64,000 nucleotides of DNA from positions 44,653,517 through 44,717,516 of the forward strand of contig NC_081411.1 of assembly GCF_030272615.1 (NCBI RefSeq). The letters run 5' to 3'. A program made the translations under genes and the position numbers. The notes under the pieces were generated by a model, which was not told the DNA's origin, did not search any database, and worked only from the letters and a program-made list of their open reading frames with translations. This document shows, piece by piece, positions 48,289 through 59,800 of the stretch (positions within the stretch are counted from its first letter, which is position 1; the number at the start of each line of letters is the position of its first letter). Origin of the DNA: Cryptomeria japonica (taxonomy: Eukaryota > Streptophyta > Pinopsida > Cupressales > Cupressaceae).

Positions 48289-48856
48289 ATACCCATTTTG
48301 CTCTCAGAAAATTTCTGAGTATTGTCTAAAAATATATATGTTGTTGTTGGTATGTTTATGTTGGTGTTTTGCTATTCTGGAAATTATCCCCATTTTGTTC
48401 TCAAAAAATTTCTAAGTATTGTCAAAAAAAAAATATATGTTGCTGGTATGTTTATGCTGGTGTTTTGCTATTCTAGAAATTATCCCATTTTGTTCTCAGA
48501 AAATTTCTGAGTATTGTCAAAAAATATATATATTGTTGCTGGTATGTTTATGCTGGTGTTTTGCTATTCTGGAAATTATCCCCATTTTGTTTTCAGAAAA
48601 TTTCTAAGTATTGTCAAAAAAAATATATATGTTGTTGTTGGTATGTTTATGCTGGTGTTTTGCTATTCTGGAAATTATCCCATTTTGTTCTCAGAAAATT
48701 TCTGAGTATTATCAAAAAAAAAAATATGTTGTTGCTGGTATGTTTATGCTGGTGTTTTGCTATTTTGGAAATTATCCCCATTTTGTTCTCAGAAAATTTC
48801 TGAGTATTGTCAAAAAAAATATATGTTGCTGCTGGTATGTTTATGCCGGTGAATTT
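48289..48856 (+). repeat. 97-bp minisatellite, about six units
   Basis: The anchor GCTATTC occurs at 48274, 48371, 48467, 48563 and 48662, and as GCTATTT at 48758, a spacing of 96-99 bp. Each unit carries the palindrome CTCAGAAAATTTCTGAG, or a near variant, and a TA/T-rich stretch of variable length. The LINE TSD is the start of the first unit. Confidence 0.95.
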
Positions 48857-50189
48857 TAATTTCAGTTTTAATAAAAGTTTTTCTTTAATATAATTTTTAA
48901 GTAATTATTAATTATTATTAATATATATTTATTAATGAAGGTTAATATATATATTAATTAATAATTAATTTAAAATTTGAACATTATTAAATATTATTAT
49001 TAATATATATTATATTAATGAAGATTAATATATATATATATATATATAAATTAATATTTAATTGGTCTATTGTGTATTGTTAATTATTAATTGTGTATTT
49101 TTTATTAATAATGGGTTAATAAATATATATTAATTAATATTTAATTTTGGTAACACTATTAATAGGAAAGTATCTTTTTGGGAAAAAGATAAAATATTAT
49201 TTTAATCAGAAAATTTGTTGAAATAAAATATATTTATTAATTGATGATTTTTAAATAATGCATTATTCAGGAATATATTTTTTTGGATGTAAATGTTATA
49301 GGTCATCTAGGAAATTTAGAAATGAATTACTAAAGTATAGGAGTAATTGGAAAATGAAATATTTAATATTGGATATTCTGAAATCTTAAATGATATGCTA
49401 TTGAATTAACATAAATAATGCTCGATTTGAAAATTGATAAGTTAATGATATCCTCATTTAGTAAAATAAATGGTTTAGTTATGTCCTTCCTCGGTTTTGT
49501 GAAATAGATAAATGGAAACATGGCAAGTTTAATTTATGTATTCACTTTTGTTAAGTACTGGCAAGGCCTTGATATGCTTCTTTGGACCCTGTCGTCTGGT
49601 TGGTTTGTGGTTGGCCATAGTGGGTCAAGTCCTTAGTTAGGGTACTGTTAGACAAGAGACCTTTGTAATTGCTTTTGATGTGTTTAGTTGGATCCATTTC
49701 TATGTAGGGATCATTTAGGAGATATTGTCTGAAGTGGTCATTTGTATATTGGTTGTGCTCACCTAAAAGGCAGGAATGTAAATGACGTGAAACTATGTAA
49801 CTATAACTTAATTAATTCCCAGAGGGGTCTTGCAGTTGATCAGACCCGGAGATGTAGCCCTCTAGGGGTGAACTCTGAGATCATTTCTGTGTTATGTGAT
49901 GCTTTTGTCTCTCTTGTTTCATAGTTAGTGCTAGCATGTATGGATGCATTATGTTAAGTGTGTAATGGGGATTAGATGAAATTAATTTTTGAATGCATGT
50001 ATATAGTCATCTTGTTAAATGCAATAATTAGAATCATAAAAGATTGTAGATATGATTATGGAAAGTATTTTGTTAATGTTAATGAAAATAAGTAAGCATG
50101 GAAAGAACTCACTTGGTTATGATGGAATTAAAGCATGTGATGAAATTAGATGCATGGTATATGGTTAAGGAAAAGTTTGAATGTAATGA
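48857..50189. other. AT-rich part of the solo LTR
   Basis: Very AT-rich sequence to about 49500, then a more balanced stretch. A block near 49830 (GGAGATGTAGCC...GGTGAACTC) also occurs at 52885 (AGAGATGTAGCT...GGTGAACTC) and may be a U5-type motif of related LTRs. No gene is present. Confidence 0.5.
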
Positions 50190-50690
50190 ATGGATAACAA
50201 TTATTGGATGAACTCATCATATTTCCTAAATTGTAATTCTAATGGATGAACTTCATTTAGTTACTTACATTTTAATCTTAATAAATGAACTTCATCATAA
50301 TAGCTATATTATAACTAAATTGGATGAACTCATTTAGTTATTTACATTTTATTCTAAATGAATGAACTTCATCATATTAGCTTCATTCTAACTATAATGG
50401 ATGAACTCAATTGACTATCCACATTTTAACCTTAATAAATGAACTCCATCTTTTTAACTATATTTTAACTATAATGGATGAACTCATATGGTTATATTAC
50501 ATTTTAACCTGTATAAATGAACTTTGATATATTAGTTACATTGTATCTAAAATGGATGGACTCGCCAAGTTAACCATATTTTAACCTTAATGGGTGAATT
50601 CTTAAGTTATCTATGTTTTAATTTCATTGGGTAAATTTCCTCATGTTGGTCTCATCTTCAACCTAAATGGATGAACGTGTCCTATCATTT
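50190..50690 (+). repeat. Degenerate tandem array, about 40/80-bp period
   Basis: TGGATGAACTC-type and AAATGAACTTCATC-type half-units alternate at least six times, each followed by an A/T-rich ACATTTTAA-like segment. Divergence is high, so the array is old. Confidence 0.75.
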
Positions 50691-50992
50691 ATTAATTTAA
50701 TTTATCGAACAAAATATATCCATGCCTTAAGTAATAACATGTAATTAAGAGAACCTGCTTAATTGGATCCGATGTTGCGAGTTGAGTTAGGTGTTAAGTT
50801 ACGTAATCACGTTGGGAAACCCTTTATGTATTAGTTTTGTCTTCCACTATGTTACCTAAGCTTTAGATAATTCTAATGTATCATCATGTTGTGTCTTATT
50901 ATTATATTATTATAAAAATATATATATTTGCACTCCATTTGAGTGTTTTAGCTTTAACCCTTTGGGGTTTCCTGGCGGGGCATTACAAATCT

Positions 50993-51377
50993 CCTCCTTG
51001 TTTTCTCTCCCAAGTGACATAACCTGCACATAGTATCAATAGGTTTGATAATCTTTGGTAAATTTCTCACAACACGAGTAGAGTAGATTTTCACCATATT
51101 GTCAAAATTGATGTACTATAATTTTGTGACACAACTAGAATTCACTACTCTATGCCAACATACAACTAATTCCATTGTTATCTTTCACATATTACACTTG
51201 TCAAATAAGTTCTTATGTCTTCTACAGCTAATCTTATAGAACTTTCTTTTCTAATATCACATCTAGACCCAAAAAATACAATCTTATAGCCCTTCCACAC
51301 ATTTGAATCACACATAAAATATTATATCTCAAACCCCTAACATAATAAAAATCATAAATCTTATCCTTACCTTCAAT
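50993..51377 (-). pseudogene. copia-2 pre-integrase remnant
   Basis: On the minus strand, YYVRGLRYNILCV ends the protease region. The blocks NFDNMVKI and LPKIIKPIDTMCRLCHLGEK then match the copia pre-integrase zinc-binding segment. It stops at the solo LTR boundary; its continuation is at 38524. Confidence 0.75.
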
Positions 51378-51581
51378 TTAAATAGTACCTTTACCACAAA
51401 TAGGTGCAACTTCCTCACCTACAAATTTTACTGATACACCATCATACTGCTCAGATTCAATGAACATTCCTTTATCACCTCTCATGTTATTTGAGCATCT
51501 AGAGTTAATTATCCATGCCCTAGTTTCTACTTTTTCATGTAGTGGAGTCTTCAAATTCATTAGATTTTGATTTTTCTTCAC
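51378..51581 (-). pseudogene. copia-2 protease remnant
   Basis: AWIINSRCSNNMRGDKGMF corresponds to the copia protease active site, where WIIDSGCSNHMTGD is usual. D and G of DSG have become N and R, so the site is dead. YDGVSVKFVGEEVAPICGKG follows as expected. Confidence 0.8.
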
Positions 51582-51595
51582 ATCTTCACATCTTC

Positions 51596-51785
51596 CTAAT
51601 TACTAAAATTTTCATCACTCTCTTCCTCTATAGGTAAAAAAAAATATTCTTCATTTGTGTCATCACTATCTTCATCCTTAGATGAATAGGTCTCTATTGA
51701 GAAGAAATTATTCTTCGGTTTGTATTTATCATGTATTCTCTTATTTCTATTAATCAATTTGTGATTATTGATAGTCTTGAAAATC
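51596..51785 (-). pseudogene. copia-2 Gag C-terminal remnant
   Basis: The acidic stretch SKDEDSDDTNEEYFF on the minus strand resembles the acidic linker between Gag and protease in plant copia elements. It joins directly to LTR sequence at about 51786, so the primer-binding site and most of Gag are deleted. Confidence 0.6.
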
Positions 51786-52560
51786 ACTGAGATGGGGGCG
51801 TGAACCAGTGACACCAAAATAAACACAACTTCAAATACTAATTGGTAGATGAACTTAACCAAGCATTTACAACAAAAATGTTATCCAAAATGAAATAAAA
51901 ACATCCACATAAAGTAGAACATCCACCATAACACAAGTGTTTATACTTGGAAAACCTAAATAGGTAGAAAACAAGGTGAGATGGAACTCACAAGTTAACT
52001 ATCTACAGTAATAGATAACTAGTCGGTTAAGGTCTTACAAAGTGCTCTGCTAGGAGCAAATCTTGTTAAAGATCCCAAGCTTGATTAGAAGCTTATACCA
52101 TGTTAAGAGTAACCTTGCTGGAGGATTTGAGAATCCAAACTAATGGATCACCTTGTTAGAGGATTTGTACAATGAATCTTGTTAGAGCTTACCCTATTAG
52201 GGGATTTGATTCTGTTGTAATGATTAGAAAATAACAAGAAAGGTTTGATCTATTCTGAGTAGCACAATACTTTCTTGATCAAATCATTCTAAGTACATTC
52301 AACACTTCTCTTTCACTTAACACTTATTTCTCTTCAATAAAAAGCTTTTTCTCTTTATGCATTCACATAATCTCTTCTTCTATATCAGTTCACTCTTTTA
52401 AAAGATTCACTAAGATGTCTTTAAATAGACATACAAATCTTATGTTGGCCATAGGAACACAATTTCCTAGGAACTGGCTGTTAAATAACATAGGCCCCTT
52501 ATAAAAGGGCTAAAATTCTTATTGTAAGAGAGCTCGAAGGGGGAGGCACCTAGTGATCCA
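51786..52560 (-). repeat. 5' LTR of copia-2, 3' portion
   Basis: Homologous to 35887-36580. It includes the inverted motif CACTG (51786-51790) / CAGTG (51806-51810) around GGGGGCGTGAAC, which in the other LTR has become the poly-G expansion. Confidence 0.7.
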
Positions 52561-53146
52561 ATAGACGAGGTATTGCTCATGGAGGTCATTTTGTTTATTC
52601 TTCGAGATCGAGGAGAAATGAAGAGGAAAGATGAAGGCATCTTGGACTTGTGTGTAGATTGAAGGTTTGCGAATGGATTATGTTTATTCTTAATATGTTA
52701 TTATGTTGGTTTATGTACATACAAATTAGAGTCTTTGTAAAAACTTGGATTGGAAAGTGCATAGGTTATGCTATAATCTTTCTATAAAGTAGCAAAGGAT
52801 TAGTTTGAAATATAAAGACCAAGTTGTGATGTAACAAAGCCTTTTGAGCTTTGCATTATTTTATGGAGTAACGTCACAATTGAGCGAGTCCAGAGATGTA
52901 GCTCGAGCACTAGGTGAACTCCGTTATCAAATTGGTTTCCATCTCCTTCTACTTGCTCTTGTTAATTTATTCATGAGTTGTTTAATTAATATGTCATTAA
53001 GTTGATAACTGATTAAATAAACCTATATATAATTACAATGGTAAAAAAACATAACCACGCAATTCTATTTGCGATTAGAAAATTCTATAATTTTAGTTAA
53101 GTGCAAATTGAATTTGCAAACCTTTAATTATAAATCAATTGGAAGT
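52561..53146. other. Foreign segment inside the copia-2 LTR
   Basis: It does not match the other copia-2 LTR. It carries the AGAGATGTAGC...GGTGAACTC motif (near 52885), also found at 49845 in the solo LTR, so it may be a gypsy LTR fragment. Confidence 0.4.
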
Positions 53147-54185
53147 ATGTAATTATTGTGGTTGTCATTGATGTCAAACTTGTTCCAAATAGTTGTTCAT
53201 CCAAAAAGTCTATGGTGTAGAGATATCTTGCTATCTTGGTGTTGCAGTTATTATATTGGCTATTTTAGAAGTGTTTCAGTTTGGGAAGTGTTTCTAATTT
53301 TGCTTAGTGTTGTTATCTTCTTTCATTATGTTTTTGGCATTTTCAATATGTTAGTTTGGTGGTTCAGAAAAATCTTTGTATTCTCTAGATGTTTGGTATA
53401 TTTTATTGTTGGTTGTCGTATTTTGTGTTAATCCTACCTTCTTGTGTCTGGATATGATTTTTGGAACATAATTTGATGTGTTATGGGTCTTATCACAGCG
53501 TGTGGAGATTTAGATATGAGTAATTTGCATTAGAGAGTATTTTTTGGCTCATTAATTATCTATATGAATGGATTGTGTGTTGGAATATTGAAGTTCTTGT
53601 TTTGGTCATGATTAGTAGATTGAGCTCAGAGAGAAGTGTTTGGGCACCCTATTTCTCCTTGAGTGGATCAGTGTGTGAGTTTTTGGTTTGAAAGGTGTAT
53701 TATATTTTTAGGTTGACTTGGTTCAAGTTTTGATGATCTATCTTGTATATAAAGAATGTGTGTGATTGAGTTGTGTGTAAGTGTATGGTACAGAATGTAA
53801 AGTGGAGATAGTCAGTGAAATTCAATAAAGAGAAGAGAAGAGTTGTGTTAGAATGATATGCAAGCTATTTGAGATAGTGGTAAAAGTATGAGACTATGTG
53901 TTGACGAATGAGGTCTGAGTTGTGTGTGTTGATGTTGGTCGCTTGATGCAGAGTTCAAGGACAACTTCATGATGAGGGGATCCTTCTTTTCAAATCAATT
54001 TGTTTTATCTTTCCCTATTGGAGTTGGTCTTGATCTAGAAGTCCATAGCAGTGAGATCCTTCATTGTAATTTTATATACATAGTAGATATATTTTGTGGG
54101 CAATTTCTCACATGGTTTTTCCCTATTTGGGTTTTTCATGTAGAAAATCTTGGTGTTGATGTGTGTAAAAAGGTTAAGTAGTGGA
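53147..54185 (+). repeat. LTR of the copia-1 family (fragment or solo)
   Basis: It aligns with the start (5810-5830) and central-right part (7900-8690) of the copia-1 LTR, sharing GTTGTCATTGATGTCAA and TTGCATTAGAGA, but lacks the 1.35-kb insert seen there. The termini are not clean. Confidence 0.65.
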
Positions 54186-54189
54186 ACAA

Positions 54190-55059
54190 CTTCCTACACT
54201 AACCTTGAGAGGAGGGAAATGCAAAACCTTTTATAGATCATTAAAATAGTTACAAAAACTTAACATAAATAGACATAATAATGTGCATACCACAACTCAG
54301 AGATTCACATAGAGAAAACCCTTTCAAGAGAAAAACCCCACACTCCAAAAGAATCTCAATATATTATTCAATAATCAATAATAGATTATAATATATTACA
54401 AAGAAATATCTTCATAGGAGTACAACTAATCAAAGATTCAAATGTAATTCAATAGCTATAAGACTCTTACACACAACCTCTATCTCATGCTCCTCATATA
54501 TAGTAGATACAATACAAGAAAACGTCAAATGGTTTTACAAAACCATGGGTTAAAACTACACAATAAAGTAGATTCAACCTTATCTCCAATATAGATGCCC
54601 TATGACGTGTTAAAACACACATCAACACATGTTCCTCCCTTTTATAGCTCATTTATGTGTTTGATGCTTTTTATATTTCCTATTTCAGGAGTCCAAACTT
54701 TCGGAGGCCATAACATTTGAACTAGGTTTCCGATTGACGAACTGTTTGAAGCGCCAAGAAGATCGTGAAGTGCTTTATCATCTCATAGCCCACTATGCTA
54801 GTTATGACCACTTTTTAGGGTATTTTAGAGGGTCTAAATTCCTCACAATTAAATTTAAAGCTTTCATCACACCCTTTCAAAATGTAAAGTTTAATATTTT
54901 CAAAATTAATTGTGATCTTGCGATGAAAATTTACCGGCCTGCTTATCTATCCAATCCGAAGCTTTGGGAAGAATTTTGAACCATTTAATGCTCAAACAAA
55001 TAACTTACTATAATAGTAACCTCATGTAAATGCAAGGTTGAGACACCATTTTCCCAACA
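54190..55059 (-). repeat. 5' LTR of copia-2, 5' portion
   Basis: It starts TGTTGGGAAAATGGTGTCTC on the minus strand at 55059. It is homologous to 37295-38070 throughout, including GAGTCCAAACTTTCGGAGGCC against the same block at 37700. Confidence 0.8.
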
Positions 55060-55459
55060 ATGTGTTGGATTTGTGTTGTTGATTAATTGTTTATGTGGCG
55101 TATTAATTTTTTGTTTAGACTGATTCATCCACCTTCTCAGTCCTGTGACTCCTGCCTTGGGTTCAACAACCTTGTTGAAGTAGTTAGTAGGGATTGAAAA
55201 CCATAGAGAAAGCCTAGTAATAGATTATCTTAAAGATTCAATAAATTCCACCTATTAGTAGTTACAAAATTAAAGATGTCTTGGTAATAGAAAATCTAAA
55301 ATTTGTCAATGCATGTAATGAAAATGAAGGAAACAAGGTGGAGATATTGAGTTTGTTTATTTGGGAGATGTAATGATAAGTTTTTTTTATTAGAATAGAT
55401 AAATTTAATTACAATAAATATTCAACATGTTTTTTAAGATTCAAACATATCTAGATTAT
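55060..55459. other. Intergenic, no recognisable feature
   Basis: AT-rich spacer between copia-2 and the telomere-like tract. Confidence 0.5.
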
Positions 55460-56075
55460 ATATTTACCCCAACCTTAACCATAATGATATTGTTGACCCT
55501 TATTCTATCACAAACTGATTCTATCTTTAACCCTAGTTCTTTTTCTAACCTTATTCCCAGCCCTATCCTTAATTTAAATCCTAACCCTAACCCTAACCCT
55601 ATTTCGAATCCTAATGTAATATGTAAGCCAAAATATCTTTAACACTAACTCTAATAGTAACCTCAACCATAACCCTCCTACTAATCCTAATTCTATCTTT
55701 AATCCTAACTCTTACCATAACTATAATTTTCTCTAATCCTAAACCTTTCCCTAATCTCAACCCTAACCCTAATCATAACCATAACCCTAATCATAACCAT
55801 AACCCTAACTCTAACCATATCCCTAACTCATATTCTATCTCTAAACTAACCATTCCTTTAATCATATTTCTATCTTACTCTAACATTAACTAATCTCTAA
55901 TCTCTACACCAAACTTAACATTAATGCTAACCCAAACCATATGCTAACCTTATTTCTACTTATAGCCCTAAACCCAACCTTACTTTTTCTCTAGTGCAAA
56001 CGATAACCTAACCTTATATGCAATCATAAACCTAATCCTACTCTCAATCCCAACCCTAATGCGAAGGTCCTAACA
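55460..56075 (+). repeat. Degenerate CCCTAA-like array
   Basis: About 600 bp in which CCCTAA, CCATAA, TCCTAA and similar hexamers recur, with perfect runs of AACCCT near 55580-55600 and 55760-55770. The register is mainly 6 bp, not the 7 bp of plant telomeres (CCCTAAA). It is a telomere-like or simple-sequence relic. Confidence 0.75.
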
Positions 56076-56099
56076 CTAATTAATTTAAAATCATACATG

Positions 56100-56848
56100 T
56101 TCCACCACAAAGTACAACTACCATGTTTGTGTGTGTGTGTGTGTTGAAAGATATCCTTCATGAGACACCTATTTTTACCAGTTTTTTACATAATAGTGTA
56201 ATAGGTGACTCAAGGAAGAATCTATCAATATATTTTATATATTATTAAATATATAAATGCCAGTTTTACTTTACTTTGGAACTATGTTATTTACTGTAAA
56301 GATGGAAACACAAACTTTTTGCATTATTATTAAATACAAATACTTTTATTATAAACTATTGTTAAATTTAAAATAAAAAATAAGAGTTTTAGTTAACACA
56401 CTCAGACCACTACTGTCCTGCTATTGTAAGATACCTCGATATTAAAATATTATATTTTTCATCCGATGGGGTCATCAAGTTTAGAACAAGAAGATATTAT
56501 TCAATGAATAATGCCAAGCGCCACTCACAAAGACTTTATTACTTACTCATAATACATGGAGTGCAATAGGTATCCAGTCGCTTCGGACATAACATCAGCG
56601 GCCGTTACACCCTATATCACTTCTTCCAATGACAGATGCATAGAAAATGCACATAAAAGAGAACGATTTTGATTATTTTGTTTAAGCCAGATGTTGTAAT
56701 CAGTGCCCATGGAAAACTCCACAACATGAACAAAAAAGAGCATAAAGAGCCGGCTGGCATGCCTGCCCTTTCCACTGAGCGACAAGGATGTTTTCCTATA
56801 GTTTTCCACAAAGTCGTTTAATCCATAATATTTTCATAACAGTGCAAC
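56100..56848 (+). promoter_or_regulatory. Presumed upstream region of the methyltransferase
   Basis: This lies between the telomere-like array and the ATG. A (GT)n run sits at about 56130-56146. The last 350 bp are richer in GC than the flanks and contain CATAAAGAG (about 56740) as a weak TATA candidate. No confident promoter element can be named. Confidence 0.3.
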
Positions 56849-59800
56849 ATGACTCTTGCTGCTCTGTCCACGGCCTTTTCCTGCCTGAAAGCGGTGATGA
56901 ACATGAAGAAGTTCCTTGCGACGGGTCAAGCAGGGGACGGCCGAGAGAAAGCTTTGCTCGACTATGTCCTCAGAACGGCTGAAAAGGGTAATCCTCTTTC
57001 TGTCCTGAATGCGATGGACACCTATGCAAAGACCTCTAGCTGGCTCATGAACATTGGTGACGACAAGGGACCCATTTTAGATAAGGCCCTTCAGAAATAT
57101 AATCCACGGGCAGTTCTCGAGATCGGGACATTCTGCGGGTATTCTGCTGTGAGGATAGCTTCGCAGTTGCTCAAGGAGGGTAGTAAGCTTCTCAGTTTTG
57201 AGATGAGCCCAGACAACAGCAACATCGCCAGGCAAATTATCGAGCATGCAGGTACCACATTTTGTTTGTTTAAAATTTTTCAATGACGAAAGAAAACAAC
57301 GATGTACAAATTGGTTAAATATATCATTCTCAATATGTCATTTATCTTAATTTTAATCTTCGAAATTCTTGTTTCAAACATCAAGTTATTTAATCACAAG
57401 GTCAAAGATTAACCCTTAGTATCCCCTTGTTATGAGCCCTATCCTTGACCCAATACGAGGGCCTCCCTCCGTAAAAAAGGAAAGGGTTGTAGCATAGACG
57501 GGGAGTTTGTAAGAACAACCAAGACTCTAGCACCAGAGTTCCTCAAGCTAACAATTAAGCTAGTAATGGTGGCCAATTTATCAAGCAACCAATTGTTGTT
57601 ATTTTAAAACTTCTAGAGAAGGAGAAGTAATCTTTCTAATAGGGACCCATCTAATGAGGTAAATAATATATCTATTAGTTGTTAAGTTTTATCTTGTACA
57701 TATATCTTCCCTATACACGGTTTTTTTCTTGTTTGTCTTTTGTTATATTTTCCTACTCTTCTCCATTTTTTTTTTGTTTTCAACTATTATCCTCTTTAGA
57801 TTCTCACTAATCTTGTCATAAGCACATATCCCAAACCAGATTCATTGTTGAGGCCCAATCTAACAAGTCTAAATTTATCTAAAGAATATGATTCATTTTT
57901 TTTTATCCCTTATTTACCATAAATAATATCTAGCATGAGTATTCCCTCAATGGAACCCTTTTGGTAATTCTCACGTCTCAAGTTATGTTTTGAATCCCCT
58001 CATACTTAAATTAGTGCCTAAGTTAAAAATTCAAAAGAACCTCTATACATAATGGTGTTAGTATTTTCTTTTATCATTTGTTTGGTTTTCTTTATTTCTT
58101 CTTATTATCATAATTTCCTTTCATTCACAAATAGCCCATTCCCCCTTGTTCCTTAATGTCCTTTGTCTTTTGCATATTTATTTTTGTCTACTTGAGTACG
58201 TGGTAAACCGAAAATGTGTTCCCCACATTATAATATAGTCTATACTTTCTAACTTTTTCTTGATTGTCTTCCTCACTTCCCATTTTTTATTTCTCTATAC
58301 TTCTGTCTTCCTCTAGTTCCCACTTTCTATTCTTTATTAAACCCAAGTTGAGAAATTTATCTTTTCTATTGTGCCAAAAGGGTATGTGGTACCTAGTAAT
58401 CTCCATCCCCAAACACTAAAACTTTCCACCGCATCATGCTCTTGATCCATTTTCTTATATCACAAGTCATCTCATATTCTAAATGCTTGGACATTTTATT
58501 TTATCAATTGTTGATTTTTAAAATTTCCCCTCCCCTCTTCACAAAACTACATTTTGGAACTTGGTAGACATTAAAATTGATTCCTTCTACTTTTTACTTC
58601 ATTCCCGTTTTACAATCCCAACATTATTAATGTCAATCTACCTAAAAGAAAATTAATATGTGGTAAGCTAAAATCTTGAATCATGTTATTCCATGATTCC
58701 CTTTCTATGAGTCTATAGACTTCTTCCTACCAATTGATAATATAAGTGCACTACCCAATTATGAATTCTCAACCACTTTGGCATCTAACATGCACTATCC
58801 CATGATCTTATCTATGAATTATTTAATGTGTTTTTCCTCTTAGGAAATATTCAAACATGAGTTTTTAAAGAACCTTGATGTTCACTTGCACTATTTCACA
58901 TAGCACCCCTACTACTCAAAGTATGTCATAAGTGGAAAACTAAATAATTTTTATTAAGGGAAAAGAAGGTTTTGAGGGAACCCAAAACCTTGAACAATAG
59001 GTTTTAAGGGGACCCAAAATGATCTAGATGAACCAACATCTAGAACCCAGCAAGAAATAATTGATCAATACATATACAACGATTCCATACAACCACCCTA
59101 TAGTTAAACGATAGCCCAAGGACAACAGAAAACATTACATATCCGACTGCACCTAAGCAAAGAGACAAGACTCTGAGGGTTTTGACTAGCTCTGACAACC
59201 ATAGAAGAGGGTTTTAAATAGGCTCCCACAACCGAAAAGACACTAAGGGTTTTGACAAGAACCCACAACCATACAAAAGGGTTTTAACCAGGCTCCCACA
59301 ACCTGATATTAGGCTCCCAAACCCAGCACGCCTTAACCAAAAAGAACAACCAAAAGAAACCAAGGTGTACCCTTTAAAATTGGCAGCAAACACCCGATTA
59401 GTCAAATAAATAATTAATAGAGGAGGGTTTTTACTCGCTCCCTCAACCAGGAGGAACAAGAACATGACTAGAAAATGAAAGCTCTCCAGAATCACCACCT
59501 CAAGAAGGACCAGAGGAGGAAGAACAATACATAACACATACTCAGCCACCAAAATCCCGAGGTCCTTGAAAATGGGTTTTGACAAGCTCCCATAACTTGG
59601 AAACCCGAGAAGCGTAAGTTGAATGAGATACCTAAATCAAATTAGCTTCAAGCAGGTGAGAACCTCCCATCTCTTTGCCTCTATAGGAGAAAAGGGACAA
59701 AAGCACAAAAGCATGGAGAGAGCTTCAAATAACCAACCAACTCCCAGCGAGTTCCATCCAACAACAACCAGCCAACAACTCTTCCCCTCTATATAAGAAT

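Noticed and set aside
48289-48856. Regular repeats with spacers, CRISPR-like at first glance
   Set aside because: The units are continuous, without unique spacers; this is a eukaryotic minisatellite.
56612-56811. Two overlapping minus-strand ORFs just upstream of the methyltransferase
   Set aside because: They overlap in different frames with no motifs, and lie in the likely promoter or 5' UTR.
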